Counted from the first letter of the stretch, positions 7,675 through 16,149 are shown. The stretch: DNA of 64,000 bases from Pyrobaculum arsenaticum DSM 13514 (GCF_000016385.1 NC_009376.1:1550001-1614000), one strand, 5' to 3'. Numbers and translations are program-made. The notes: generated by a model not told the origin, from the letters alone.

Positions 7675-8043
7675 ATGCCTATTACCACCTCGGCACAGCC
7701 AAGGAAGCAGCGTCTTGCCTTGTTCAACGCGCCGCTCCACTTGCGACATAAGCTATTCAACGCCAAGCTATCGCCCGAACTGGAAAAGAAGCTTGGGGTG
7801 AAGAGACTTCCGGTGAGGAGAGGCGACACAGTTATGATACTGAGGGGCGACTTTAAGGGAGTCACCGGCAAGGTTGTTAGAGTCGATTTAAAAAAGGTGC
7901 GTATATACGTAGAGGGGGCCACAAGGACCAACAGCCGGGGCCAGACTGTGTACTACCCTATCCACCCCAGCAAGGTGATGATAGTTGACGTAGATATGTC
8001 CGACAAAGCCAGGCAGAAGATAATAGAGAGGAGGAAGAAGTAG
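7675..8043 (+). CDS. rpl24: 50S ribosomal protein uL24
   Basis: 122 residues; a KOW RNA-binding motif lies at about residues 48-75 (RRGDTVMILRGDFKG, then KVVRVD). The protein binds 23S rRNA early in large subunit assembly. The N-terminal PRKQR and LRHKLFNAKLSPEL segment is the archaeal/eukaryotic (L26e-like) form. It is followed after four bases by rps4e, a pair also adjacent in the S10/spc ribosomal operon of other archaea; here the pair stands alone. Confidence 0.95.
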   Translation: MPITTSAQPRKQRLALFNAPLHLRHKLFNAKLSPELEKKLGVKRLPVRRGDTVMILRGDFKGVTGKVVRVDLKKVRIYVEGATRTNSRGQTVYYPIHPSKVMIVDVDMSDKARQKIIERRKK

Positions 8044-8047
8044 GGCT

Positions 8048-8764
8048 ATGGTCCATCTTCGTAGATCTCTAGCTCCTTATTGGTGGCCTATTCCCAGAAA
8101 AGCCGGCGGTGTATGGGTCGTCAAGCCATCGCCGGGTCCTCACAGTTTCGCCTATTCGCTACCACTAGCCATAGTTATTAGAGATGTGTTGAGATACGCC
8201 AAGACGTTGCGCGAGGCTAGGTATATAGTATCGAGGGGCTACATAAAGGTGGATGGAGTTGTCAGAAAAGATTACAGATTTCCCGTTGGTCTAATGGATG
8301 TGATTGAGATAGTGCCCACAGGAGAGGTGTATAGAGTAGTCCCAGATCAGGATAGGTATTACAATCTGTTGCCAATACCTTCAAGCGAGGCATCGCTTAA
8401 GTTGTTAAGAGTAGAGGGTAAAACTACCGTCAACGGCGGGAGGTTGCAACTCCATTTTCACGACGGGAGGAATTTAATAACATCGCCAGACATGGGAGCG
8501 AAAATCAAGACCTTTGACACGATACTTTACGACCTAGAAAACAAGACCATAAAGACGCATATTCCTATGAAACTAGGGGTGGTCGCCGTGGTGACACACG
8601 GTAGCAACGTAGGATTCTCTGGCAAACTCTACGAAATAGTGTGGACGCTTAAGCGGAGGCAATCCGTTGTCGGGCTTAAAAAGGGTGAAGAAGTAAGAAG
8701 GACGATTCTGGACTACATCATGGCAGTGGGCGAGGAGAGCCCCGTGATAAAGATAACCCCCTAA
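8048..8764 (+). CDS. rps4e: 30S ribosomal protein eS4
   Basis: 238 residues, full length for the family, with the order typical of eS4: N-terminal basic segment (HLRRSLAPYWWPIPRK), an S4 RNA-binding domain (LREARYIVSRGYIKVDG, about residues 55-75) and a C-terminal KOW-like part. Assembles into the small ribosomal subunit. Co-transcribed with rpl24; the stop codon overlaps the convergent gene ending at 8761. Confidence 0.96.
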   Translation: MVHLRRSLAPYWWPIPRKAGGVWVVKPSPGPHSFAYSLPLAIVIRDVLRYAKTLREARYIVSRGYIKVDGVVRKDYRFPVGLMDVIEIVPTGEVYRVVPDQDRYYNLLPIPSSEASLKLLRVEGKTTVNGGRLQLHFHDGRNLITSPDMGAKIKTFDTILYDLENKTIKTHIPMKLGVVAVVTHGSNVGFSGKLYEIVWTLKRRQSVVGLKKGEEVRRTILDYIMAVGEESPVIKITP

Positions 8765-9189
8765 TCTGCGGGCGGCTTCTCTTCAGTATACGCCTCCCCC
8801 ATCTTCTTGGAAAGAAGGCGTTCCTCGGCTTTCCAAAAAGCATCTCCGTAGTGGTCAAGTGCCCTTTCAATATCTGACAGGCTCACGGCAATAGGTTCAA
8901 ACACCTTCACAACTCTGCCCTCCACCACCCAGCCTTCAACGATACCACCCATGGTCCAGTCATACTTTATCGATATTACATAACGTCTCTCGAAAGAGGG
9001 GGATCTAACTCTCATGTAGACGGTGGAGATTCCAAACTCCTTGAGAAATTTCGATATGATCTCCCTATATTTTTCGCCAGGCTTTGGGGAGGGAACCCTT
9101 TCTACATGTATAATATCATCGCGCCGTAGATCCTCTTCGAGAAGTTGGAGAAGTTGTGAGACAGGTTGCCCTGTCCTCTCGATTTTCAT
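8761..9189 (-). CDS. conserved-looking protein of unknown function
   Basis: 142 residues from the ATG at 9189, chosen because the TATA-like tract at 9208-9219 is about 25 bases upstream; the longer open frame would read through that tract. The sequence begins MKIERTGQPVSQLLQLLEED and contains strand-rich segments (STVYMRVRSP, RRYVISIKYD, GWVVEGRVVKVFEP) and a helical C terminus. It appears cytoplasmic, with no signal peptide or membrane segment. No family recognised. Confidence 0.65.
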   Translation of the reverse strand: MKIERTGQPVSQLLQLLEEDLRRDDIIHVERVPSPKPGEKYREIISKFLKEFGISTVYMRVRSPSFERRYVISIKYDWTMGGIVEGWVVEGRVVKVFEPIAVSLSDIERALDHYGDAFWKAEERLLSKKMGEAYTEEKPPAD

Positions 9190-9221
9190 ATAGTAAAGAA
9201 CGCTTGTATTTTTAAATGTCG

Positions 9222-10187
9222 CTAATAAAGCCAACAAGCGACGTAGTGACCTTTCTTCGCCTCAATAAAGGGCGGTTCTTCTTTTTCGCATTTGCCTTTT
9301 ATGGCGTAGGGGCATCTGGGGTGGAAGCGGCAGCCAGGCGGAGGATTAATGAGACTTGGCGGCTCGCCCGGCGGCACCCTCCTAGTTCTAAACCTATTTG
9401 TAGGGTCAGGGTCGGGCAGAGCCTCGATCAGCGCTTGGGTGTACGGATGTAGAGGCTCTTTTATGACATCTCTAAACGGCCCGTATTCCACCATCTTCCC
9501 GGCGTACATTACCAAGATCTTGTCTGACAAATACTTGGCAGTGGCAATGTCGTGTGTGATGTATATCATTGTGATGCCGTACTTCTCTTGCAGACTCCTC
9601 ATAAGGGATAGTATTTCAGCTCTGATTGAAACATCCAGCATAGATACAGGCTCGTCTGCCACTACGAACTTAGGCCGTGTGATCAACGCCCTGGCAATGC
9701 CAATACGCTGCCTCTGGCCTCCGCTAAGCATGTGCGGATATTTCTTGAGAAAGTCCTCCGGCGGCGTTAGCCTTACCTCCTCCAGCGCCTTCACTACAAG
9801 CTCGTGCCTTTCCTCCGGCGGTACCCCCCTCAATATAAGCGGCTCTTCTAAAATGTACTGCACTGTGTGGTAGGGGTTCAACGAGCTGAAGGGGTCTTGG
9901 AAAACCATAGCAGTGGAAAACCTATACCACCTTAGCTGGCTCTCAGGCGTATTGGTTATGTCCTTCTCCTCGAATATTATCTTCCCGCCAGTGGGCTTTA
10001 TCAGTCTTAGCACAGTCCTCCCCAGTGTGGTCTTGCCGGATCCCGACTCGCCTATCACTGCCAGCACCTCTCCTCTCTCCAGCGTGAAGCTCACCCCGTC
10101 TACCGCCTTAACATACCTAGTAGGGCCGAAGAGACCTTTTTTCACAGGGAACCACGTCCTTAGTTCTTTAACCTCCAGCAACGGCAT
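9222..10187 (-). CDS. oligopeptide/dipeptide ABC transporter ATPase (DppF/OppF type)
   Basis: 321-residue ATPase subunit of a peptide/nickel-class ABC importer. Walker A GESGSGKTT at residues 46-54, signature LSGGQ at 154-158, Walker B VVADEP at 175-180, and the C-terminal oligopeptide-transporter cysteine motif CRFHPRCPY. It follows its partner ATPase with no gap. The permeases and binding protein are not in the window, so the two ATPases form a separate unit. An 87-base stretch near the 3' end is identical to the partner gene. The substrate is unknown; sugars are also possible for this class in archaea. Confidence 0.9.
   Translation of the reverse strand: MPLLEVKELRTWFPVKKGLFGPTRYVKAVDGVSFTLERGEVLAVIGESGSGKTTLGRTVLRLIKPTGGKIIFEEKDITNTPESQLRWYRFSTAMVFQDPFSSLNPYHTVQYILEEPLILRGVPPEERHELVVKALEEVRLTPPEDFLKKYPHMLSGGQRQRIGIARALITRPKFVVADEPVSMLDVSIRAEILSLMRSLQEKYGITMIYITHDIATAKYLSDKILVMYAGKMVEYGPFRDVIKEPLHPYTQALIEALPDPDPTNRFRTRRVPPGEPPSLINPPPGCRFHPRCPYAIKGKCEKEEPPFIEAKKGHYVACWLY
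9273..9359. repeat. 87-base direct repeat, copy 1
   Basis: Identical base for base to 10237-10323. It lies in the 3' part of the DppF-type ATPase gene and encodes the SLINPPPGCRFHPRCPY region and beyond. Flanking bases differ on both sides. Confidence 0.9.
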
Positions 10188-10188
10188 A

Positions 10189-11157
10189 CTAGTACAGCCA
10201 GCAGGCCACTAGACTGCCCTCCACGTCTTTCACTGCCGGTTCTTCTTTTTCGCATTTGCCTTTTATGGCGTAGGGGCATCTGGGGTGGAAGCGGCAGCCA
10301 GGCGGAGGATTAATGAGACTTGGGACATCTCCAGGTATGTGCTCAATTTTCTTGTCCTCTCTCAACGTCGGCATTGCGGCTAGTAATTTCTGAGAGTACG
10401 GGTGTTTAGGCCACCTAAAGAAGAGATCTGCGGGGGCTACCTCCACCAGCTTACCTGCGTACATAACGCCTATTTTATCGGCTATCTCGGAGGCGAGTGC
10501 TATGTCGTGAGTAATTAAGATATATGATAAGTCGAACTTGGCCTTAAGCTCCTTTAACAAATTCATAATATTAGCCTGGGTAATGACATCCAGAGCTGAC
10601 GTCGGCTCGTCTAAGATAACTAGCCTGGGCCTCATCATTATTGCCATAGCTATGACCACTCTCTGTTTCATACCGCCCGATAGTTCGAAGGGGTATCTAG
10701 ACAGGACATCTCGAGATAAGCCCACTGATCTGAGAGCCTCCTCGGCGATTTTTACCGCGCTTTCTTTAGACATACCTAGGTGAAGCACAAGCGGCTCAAT
10801 CATCTGATCTTGTATTCTTAATATGGGGTTTAGCGCGTTCATAGAAGCTTGAAACACCATGGATATCTTCTTCCACCTAATCTTTCTTCTAATCTCGCTT
10901 TCAGACATCTTCATCAGATCTACTACTCCAAGTTCTTCGTCATAAAACAAGATCTCGCCACCTGACTCCGCTACGTTCCTAGGCAACAGCCTTATTATCG
11001 TAAAAGCGAGCGAGCTTTTTCCGCTTCCGCTCTCTCCGACCAAGGCCATGGCCTCTCCTTTTTCCAGCTTAAAAGAAATCCCATCAACGGCTTTCACAGT
11101 TCCCCTTGTTGTGTTGTAGTACATCTTCACATTTCGTAACTCCAAGAGAGGTGGCAC
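10189..11157 (-). CDS. oligopeptide/dipeptide ABC transporter ATPase (DppD/OppD type)
   Basis: 322-residue ABC ATPase. Walker A GESGSGKSS at residues 41-49, signature LSGGM at 159-163, Walker B LVILDEP at 179-185, and the same C-terminal CRFHPRCPY motif as the next gene. Start GTG at 11157, with TATATATA about 24 bases upstream (11177-11184), so it is the first gene of a two-gene unit. Expected to form a heterodimer with 9222-10187 and power an importer encoded elsewhere. Confidence 0.9.
   Translation of the reverse strand: MPPLLELRNVKMYYNTTRGTVKAVDGISFKLEKGEAMALVGESGSGKSSLAFTIIRLLPRNVAESGGEILFYDEELGVVDLMKMSESEIRRKIRWKKISMVFQASMNALNPILRIQDQMIEPLVLHLGMSKESAVKIAEEALRSVGLSRDVLSRYPFELSGGMKQRVVIAMAIMMRPRLVILDEPTSALDVITQANIMNLLKELKAKFDLSYILITHDIALASEIADKIGVMYAGKLVEVAPADLFFRWPKHPYSQKLLAAMPTLREDKKIEHIPGDVPSLINPPPGCRFHPRCPYAIKGKCEKEEPAVKDVEGSLVACWLY
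10237..10323. repeat. 87-base direct repeat, copy 2
   Basis: Identical to 9273-9359, lying at the corresponding place of the paralogous DppD-type ATPase gene. The copies are 964 bases apart in the same orientation. Confidence 0.9.
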
Positions 11158-11176
11158 GGAAGCTTGCCAGCTATGC

Positions 11177-11184
11177 TATATATA
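11177..11184 (-). promoter_or_regulatory. TATA element of the peptide-ABC ATPase pair
   Basis: TATATATA about 24 bases upstream of the GTG at 11157. The divergent pfkB gene uses its own element at 11222-11229. Confidence 0.6.
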
Positions 11185-11221
11185 TCTATTGTGCTGGTTC
11201 CGCAGCTTGGGCACGCGACGC

Positions 11222-11229
11222 ATATATTT
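11222..11229 (+). promoter_or_regulatory. TATA element of the PfkB kinase gene
   Basis: ATATATTT lies about 23-24 bases before the GTG at 11248. It decides that start against the longer frame opening at 11164, which would include this element and the opposite promoter. Confidence 0.55.
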
Positions 11230-11247
11230 GGGATTATAACGAAAGGC

Positions 11248-12018
11248 GTGGAAACCACAATAGCGGGCAACCCAACAGTGGATATAATAATCTCAAAAGA
11301 GGGCGTGTATAGACGACTCGGGGGCCCTATATACTACGCCTCTCTTGTCCTCGGCGCCTTAGGGGTAAAAGCAAAGGCTGTAGGCGTCGCATCAGCGGAG
11401 GTAGTAAAAGAGATCAGAAATCTACTCAGTAAACTTAACATAGAGGCACAGCTTGAGGAGACCGACGTGGCCACCACATTTGAGCTCGACTACACTACAA
11501 AGCCCAGATCAGTAAGGCTGGTTGCAAAACCTGCTAAGAAGATTAGACATGTGTCTGGTGATATAGTAATTCTTTCTCCTGTATACGACGAACTAGCTGG
11601 CGTAGAAGTAGAGGCCGATAAAGTAGTCGTAGATCTACAAGGCTTCATCCGGGCGAGGCTCCCGTTTCCCGATGCCGATATTATTCACCTATCATACGAT
11701 GATATGCAGATCACTCCAAGAGAGCTGGTGAGTATGGGAAAAAGATGGCCAATAGTTGTCTACACGCTTGGCGAAGATGGCGCCTTCCTCGTAAAGGGAG
11801 GTGAGGTGTATTACATGAATAGCGCAAAGCTCAACGTTCTTGACACGACAGGTAGCGGAGACGTATTTCTGGCGGCGCTGACTTACTTCTACTTTTACAA
11901 GAAGCTAGATATACTAGAAGCCGTCTGTGAGGCTAGCAAGATTGTAGCAGGATTCTTATTGACAAAAACCATAACAAAGCATGAGTTTAGCTGTATTAAA
12001 CAAGTTGTTCAAGTGTAG
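11248..12018 (+). CDS. PfkB-family carbohydrate/nucleoside kinase
   Basis: 256 residues from the leaderless GTG at 11248. N-terminal GNPTVDIIIS is the usual PfkB first strand, followed by the substrate-site motif GGPIYYASLVLGALG. The family signature near the C terminus, DTTGSGDVFLAALTYF, carries the catalytic Asp and anion hole, and VYTLGEDGAFLV precedes it. PfkB enzymes phosphorylate sugars, nucleosides or cofactors with ATP; the substrate cannot be named here. The 3' end overlaps the convergent CBS gene by 23 bases. Confidence 0.85.
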   Translation: METTIAGNPTVDIIISKEGVYRRLGGPIYYASLVLGALGVKAKAVGVASAEVVKEIRNLLSKLNIEAQLEETDVATTFELDYTTKPRSVRLVAKPAKKIRHVSGDIVILSPVYDELAGVEVEADKVVVDLQGFIRARLPFPDADIIHLSYDDMQITPRELVSMGKRWPIVVYTLGEDGAFLVKGGEVYYMNSAKLNVLDTTGSGDVFLAALTYFYFYKKLDILEAVCEASKIVAGFLLTKTITKHEFSCIKQVVQV

Positions 12019-12856
12019 CAATTTTAGATAGTATATCTGTTCTTGTAACAATTCCCACAAGTCTATCTTCAGAATCTACGACGAGCAATCTGCCTATCCC
12101 GCTTGAGATCATCAGCCGGACAGCCTCGTGTAGATCTTCATCTTCGTGAATCGTAGGGGGATTGCGGGCCATCAAGTCTCTTACCTTTGCCTTGAGAATG
12201 CAGTTAGCCAAGGCCTCCATAACCTTTGACGCCATTAGTAGACCTACAGGTTTTGTTTGTTCATCAACTACAGGTATTCCACGAAATCTTCTCTCAACAA
12301 AATACTTTACATACTCCTCTACCGAGTCTTCTGGTCTCGCCGTTACGGGGTTGGGGGTCATAATACTTTTGACCGAAGCCCTGGGAAGAGAGACTATTGA
12401 GCTGATCTCGACCAGCGACTCGAGCTCTGCCTTTATGATTTTCCCCACGATGACCACGCCGCTTGGGAGAGGTCCTACTCTGACCTCTTTCTCCATGTAT
12501 CCACTCAGATCGCCCACCACTCTCATTGAGGCGTAGGGCCTCTCGGATAGTAGGCCAATTATGGTGACGTCTAGTGCGTACCCAATTACGTTCCCCATAG
12601 AGACTATGGGTACTGAGAAGGTCTGGCGTGACAAGACATCTAAGGCCTTTGTAGTGGGTACATAGCCTCCGTGAGGACCCGCCTTGCTTACCACTAGCCC
12701 CATTGACTTGAGAATAGAAAGCATATTACGCACGTAGCCTTCGTGTATTTTCAAGGAGTTAGCGATATCCCTAGACTTGATGGGGGCATTTTCTTTATTG
12801 TACAACTCGACAAGGGTTTTCAAGACATTATACACTGGATCTGCAAGGTGCGACAT
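11996..12856 (-). CDS. winged-helix transcription regulator with two CBS domains
   Basis: 286 residues. The N-terminal winged-helix domain (about 1-75; SRDIANSLKIHEGYVRNMLS, then GLVVSKAGPHGGY) resembles Rrf2/BadM-type HTH. A middle linker domain follows, then two CBS repeats at about 165-215 (SIMTPNPVTARPEDSVEEYV) and 222-280 (DLMARNPPTIHEDEDLHEAV). CBS pairs bind adenosine nucleotides or SAM, so this is probably a ligand-responsive repressor or activator. ATG at 12856 is about 25 bases from TTTTTATAAAG. Confidence 0.85.
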   Translation of the reverse strand: MSHLADPVYNVLKTLVELYNKENAPIKSRDIANSLKIHEGYVRNMLSILKSMGLVVSKAGPHGGYVPTTKALDVLSRQTFSVPIVSMGNVIGYALDVTIIGLLSERPYASMRVVGDLSGYMEKEVRVGPLPSGVVIVGKIIKAELESLVEISSIVSLPRASVKSIMTPNPVTARPEDSVEEYVKYFVERRFRGIPVVDEQTKPVGLLMASKVMEALANCILKAKVRDLMARNPPTIHEDEDLHEAVRLMISSGIGRLLVVDSEDRLVGIVTRTDILSKIATLEQLV

Positions 12857-12894
12857 AGTTGTAGTTATGGCGCTTTTTATAAAGATTTCTAAAT

Positions 12895-12952
12895 GGGATC
12901 AGCGATCGGTCTCTCGGTCATCTATCACACGACCGTACTCTCATCACGGAAT
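12895..12952 (-). ncRNA. C/D box guide RNA candidate A
   Basis: Minus strand. C box GTGATGA at 12947-12941 and D box CTGA at 12902-12899, 49 bases end to end. Between them a GTGA (D'-like) is followed directly by TAGATGA (C'-like), giving a 12-base D' guide and a 15-base D guide. It lies wholly between the CBS regulator and serA. The A/T tract at 12968-12976 is the right distance for a promoter. Target rRNA positions were not identified. The ends are approximate. Confidence 0.7.
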
Positions 12953-12967
12953 ATTTTTGTAAAAAAT

Positions 12968-12976
12968 TTTTTATAG
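12968..12976. promoter_or_regulatory. TATA element of serA, possibly shared with guide RNA A
   Basis: TTTTTTATA is about 24 bases before the serA ATG at 12996. Read on the other strand it is about 20 bases before the inferred 5' end of the guide RNA at 12952. Confidence 0.5.
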
Positions 12977-12995
12977 CAATTTGATTGAGGCGTTA

Positions 12996-13919
12996 ATGTC
13001 GGCCCTTATAGCAGACAGCGTAGACCCTACACTGAAAGAGAGGCTTGAGAAGCTAGGTATTAAAGTTGACTATAGGCCAGGCATATCTAGAGAAGAGTTA
13101 GTGAAGATAATTAATAGATACAGTATCTTGGTATTCAGAGGGCGTCTTAAAATAGACAGAGAGATAATAGACGCAGGGCGTAGCCTCAAGATATTAGCCA
13201 GATACGGGGTTGGGCTCGATAATGTCGACGTGGAGTACGCCGTGAAGCGGGGTATCTCGGTGGTGAGTGCCCCAAACTCTCCTACGAGAAGCGTCGCAGA
13301 ACTCACAATTGCTCTCATATTTTCAGTCGCCCGCAGGGTAACCCTTTTTGATAGGAAGGTGAAAGCAGGTGAGTGGCCAAAGGGGAAGTACATAGGGATG
13401 GAGCTAGCCGGCAAAACTCTAGGTATCGTGGGGTTCGGCAGAATAGGCAAGGCAGTAGCCCAACTAGCAAGAGGACTAGATATGAAAATCCTCGCCAGCG
13501 ACGTGATAGACGTGGCTAAAGAGGTTGAGAAGGTTGGGGGGAGACAAGTGCCGCTGGAAGATCTGCTTAGAGAAAGCGATGTTGTGTCAATACATGTTCC
13601 ACTCACTCCTCAGACATATAGACTACTTGACGCGGAGAGGCTCTCCCTTTTAAGAGATGGAGCTATTCTCGTAAACACAAGCAGAGGGGAGGTGATAGAC
13701 CACGAGGCCTTATTGCGACATATAGACAGGCTGTGGGGAGTAGGCCTTGATGTGCTACCCGAAGAGCCTCCCAAGAGCCCCTATCTAAAACAGCTCATAG
13801 AGCATGAAAAAGTTGTCGTGACCCCCCACGTGGGGTCTGAGACCTACGAGGCGATGAAAAGACTGGCCGATGAGCTGGCCATGAATCTTGAAGAAGTGAT
13901 CTCTAGACTTGGGCTATGA
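12996..13919 (+). CDS. serA: D-3-phosphoglycerate dehydrogenase (short form)
   Basis: 307 residues from the ATG at 12996, placed by its TATA element. Oxidises 3-phosphoglycerate with NAD+ at the entry to serine synthesis. The NAD-binding GFGRIG and the catalytic set are visible: Arg in NTSRGEVIDHEAL, Glu in PEEPP and His in TPHVGSETYEAM. It lacks the C-terminal ACT domain of long forms, so classical serine feedback through ACT is not expected. It overlaps the downstream aminotransferase by four bases (ATGA). Other 2-hydroxyacid dehydrogenases look similar; the operon partner supports SerA. Confidence 0.85.
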   Translation: MSALIADSVDPTLKERLEKLGIKVDYRPGISREELVKIINRYSILVFRGRLKIDREIIDAGRSLKILARYGVGLDNVDVEYAVKRGISVVSAPNSPTRSVAELTIALIFSVARRVTLFDRKVKAGEWPKGKYIGMELAGKTLGIVGFGRIGKAVAQLARGLDMKILASDVIDVAKEVEKVGGRQVPLEDLLRESDVVSIHVPLTPQTYRLLDAERLSLLRDGAILVNTSRGEVIDHEALLRHIDRLWGVGLDVLPEEPPKSPYLKQLIEHEKVVVTPHVGSETYEAMKRLADELAMNLEEVISRLGL

Positions 13920-14935
13920 AGTACCTCACCCCAGGTCCGGTGCAACTTCCAAAAACTGTGGTAGACGCAATGGCGAGGCAGCCCCCGTTTCACAGAGGCG
14001 ACGAGTTTAGACAGCTCTTTAAATCGGTACTGGATAAGCTCCAGGCGCTGTATTCAGCCACTAGCATCGTAATGCCTGGCACAGGCACATTGGCTGTAGA
14101 TACTATGATTTACAACTATGTAAACCCAGGCGAAAGGATATTAGCCATAGTATACGGCGAATTTGGCAAAAGGGCTGTGGAAAGCGCGAGGACAAGAGGC
14201 GCCGATGTGGTGGAGCTAGAGAGGGACTTGCCGCCTCAGCCGGATGAGGTGGAGGACATACTGCGCAGGGACAGCACAATTAAGGCAGTGCTTTTAGTAC
14301 ACAACGAGACAAGCACTGGCATTGCTTACAAAAACCTCAAGAGGCTAGTTGATATAACCAAGGCGTATGGCGTTTTGCTCCTTGTGGACAGCGTGTCGGG
14401 ATTCCCCGCGGAGCCTTTGCCCCCCGAGGTCGACGTAGTGGCCACCGCATCTCACAAGGCGCTTTTGGCCCCGCCCGGCGCCTCGATCCTATACATTGGC
14501 GTTCAGCCCAGAGCCTCTGGCGGAGTGCCGCCGTCTATGGATCTCCGGAAGTTTGTAAAAGCTCTTGAGCATCTAGAGACGCCGTACACCCCGCCGATCT
14601 CTGTGCTCTATGCGCTAGACGTATCGCTGAGCTATATACTGGAGCTAGGCAAGAAGTACACGGATACACACCGAGAAAGAGTCGAGTATCTGTACTCAGC
14701 AGTGCGGCTGAACCCAATACCGCCTCCCGACGTGAGAAGCGTAACGGTTACGGCTTTTCTGTGCGAAAAACCAAAAGAGGCAATAGCCAAATTGCGAGAG
14801 GCGGGATACGTCATCGCTGGGGGAATGTACAAGTATAGAGACAGATCTATCAGAATAGGCGTTATGGGCGACATAACTATGAATGACTTAAAAGCTGTGG
14901 CCGAGGTTCTCAACGATGTGGCTGGACGAGGCTAG
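13916..14935 (+). CDS. class V aminotransferase, probable phosphoserine aminotransferase
   Basis: 339 residues, fold type I PLP enzyme of the alanine-glyoxylate/serine-pyruvate aminotransferase group. The PLP lysine is Lys181 in TASHKALLAPPG; other motifs are MPGTGTLAVDT (53-63), VHNETSTG (128-135) and the DSVSGFPAEP segment. It is translationally coupled to serA, and class V enzymes of this type act as phosphoserine aminotransferase in several archaea, so this is the likely reaction. An alanine-glyoxylate role cannot be excluded. Confidence 0.8.
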   Translation: MKYLTPGPVQLPKTVVDAMARQPPFHRGDEFRQLFKSVLDKLQALYSATSIVMPGTGTLAVDTMIYNYVNPGERILAIVYGEFGKRAVESARTRGADVVELERDLPPQPDEVEDILRRDSTIKAVLLVHNETSTGIAYKNLKRLVDITKAYGVLLLVDSVSGFPAEPLPPEVDVVATASHKALLAPPGASILYIGVQPRASGGVPPSMDLRKFVKALEHLETPYTPPISVLYALDVSLSYILELGKKYTDTHRERVEYLYSAVRLNPIPPPDVRSVTVTAFLCEKPKEAIAKLREAGYVIAGGMYKYRDRSIRIGVMGDITMNDLKAVAEVLNDVAGRG

Positions 14936-15710
14936 TTGCAAGCTGTGTATCATAACTTCGAGAACCGGGGACTTAATTAGGCTGAATAGACCTGACAAGT
15001 TACCGGAAATTCTAAGCGAGTTGTCCAAGTTGCTGAAGCTACAGAGCAGAAGCGAAGCTTTTTCCACTAGTTTCAGGATAGTTGCGAAGCTTGTAGGCGA
15101 CGACGACCCGTACAGGGATTACAAGACAAAGCTCATCGCCATAGGGAAGAGAGTAGCCGAGGCTGTGAGGATGAGGCTTGAGCAAGCTTCTTGGGACATA
15201 GTAATGGCACTGAGGATTGCCGCGGCGGCTAACATTGTGGACACTAGCGTGTTGGGTTACAGGCCGAAGAAGCTGGAAGAGGCCGTCTGGGATCCCCCCT
15301 CTATAGAGGAGCGGGTAGAGTTGCCTAGTAGCGTATACTACGTCTTGGACAACGCGGGAGAGGCCCAGGTAGACCTCGTCGTGGCGGAGGCACTTGAGAG
15401 GAACGGAGTTAAGTCCACGTTTGTAGTGAGAGCTCAGCCATATGAAATCGACATAATTGAGAAAGATATATCGACGTATAGGGTGGTCACGACGCCGGGC
15501 AATATATCGCCAGTTAGGTGGATAAGGGACGGTTTTATTCTAGCAAAAGGAATAGCAAACCTAGAAGCATACCTAGAATGGGGGGAGACACCTGCCTTGC
15601 TCCTGTTCAGAGCTAAGTGCGACGTTTTGTCGAGAGTATTTTCAGTGCCAAGAAACGCGCCTATTATTATAAGCGGCCAAACGGCGAAGGCTATTAGCCA
15701 GTTACGATAA
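14916..15710 (+). CDS. DUF89/ARMT1-like metal-dependent phosphatase
   Basis: 264 residues with the DUF89 motifs: an N-terminal Cys pair (Cys8, Cys11), AAANIVD (103-109), DNAGE with the metal ligands Asp145/Asn146, AKGIANLEAY (210-219) and LFRAKC (230-235). DUF89 proteins are cobalt- or nickel-activated phosphatases thought to remove damaged or surplus phosphometabolites. It overlaps the aminotransferase by 20 bases and ends the serA operon. Serine synthesis from these two enzymes needs a phosphoserine phosphatase, and none of the HAD type is seen nearby, so a role on phosphoserine is an attractive inference. Confidence 0.8.
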   Translation: MWLDEASCKLCIITSRTGDLIRLNRPDKLPEILSELSKLLKLQSRSEAFSTSFRIVAKLVGDDDPYRDYKTKLIAIGKRVAEAVRMRLEQASWDIVMALRIAAAANIVDTSVLGYRPKKLEEAVWDPPSIEERVELPSSVYYVLDNAGEAQVDLVVAEALERNGVKSTFVVRAQPYEIDIIEKDISTYRVVTTPGNISPVRWIRDGFILAKGIANLEAYLEWGETPALLLFRAKCDVLSRVFSVPRNAPIIISGQTAKAISQLR

Positions 15711-16113
15711 GCTTTACAGGCACGCCGTTTTTATACTGCACAGTGACTTTCAGTTGTTCTAAGCCGCCCTCCTGTATAATAGACTGCGCCACCTCTCTCA
15801 CCTTCTTTAACACACTAAGTAGATCAACCATATGCCTATATGACTCTTCTAGGATCTCGTGTCTCACCATGGGATTCGGATCAATAAACAACTGCAACCC
15901 AGTTATCTCAATCGGAGCACTCCTCTCGGGGCTCTCACCGCTGAATCTTTTCAGTAGCTCCTGAAGTCTCCTATACCTCTCCAAGGATGGCCTTATCTTC
16001 TCTACTTCTTCGCCGACAGTCTTGACTAAGCTTTCCAGCTCCTTTATCTGCCTATCTAAATCCAACAGGAACTGCCTAGCGTCGTCATACGTCTTTGCAG
16101 TAAGTACATCCAT
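15694..16113 (-). CDS. coiled-coil protein of unknown function
   Basis: 139 residues. Residues about 8-62 form a long charged helix with heptad leucines (FLLDLDRQIKELESLVKTVG), and a second helix lies near 90-120 (EESYRHMVDLLSVLKKVREV). The protein ends in two short strands (KVTVQYKNG, PVKLIVTG). The helix-strand-helix arrangement is faintly prefoldin-like, but I do not claim that. ATG at 16113 is 23 bases from TATATAAA. Convergent overlap of 17 bases with the DUF89 gene. Confidence 0.65.
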   Translation of the reverse strand: MDVLTAKTYDDARQFLLDLDRQIKELESLVKTVGEEVEKIRPSLERYRRLQELLKRFSGESPERSAPIEITGLQLFIDPNPMVRHEILEESYRHMVDLLSVLKKVREVAQSIIQEGGLEQLKVTVQYKNGVPVKLIVTG

Positions 16114-16149
16114 GCCTTTTTCACCAGTCTAAGTATATAAACACAACGC

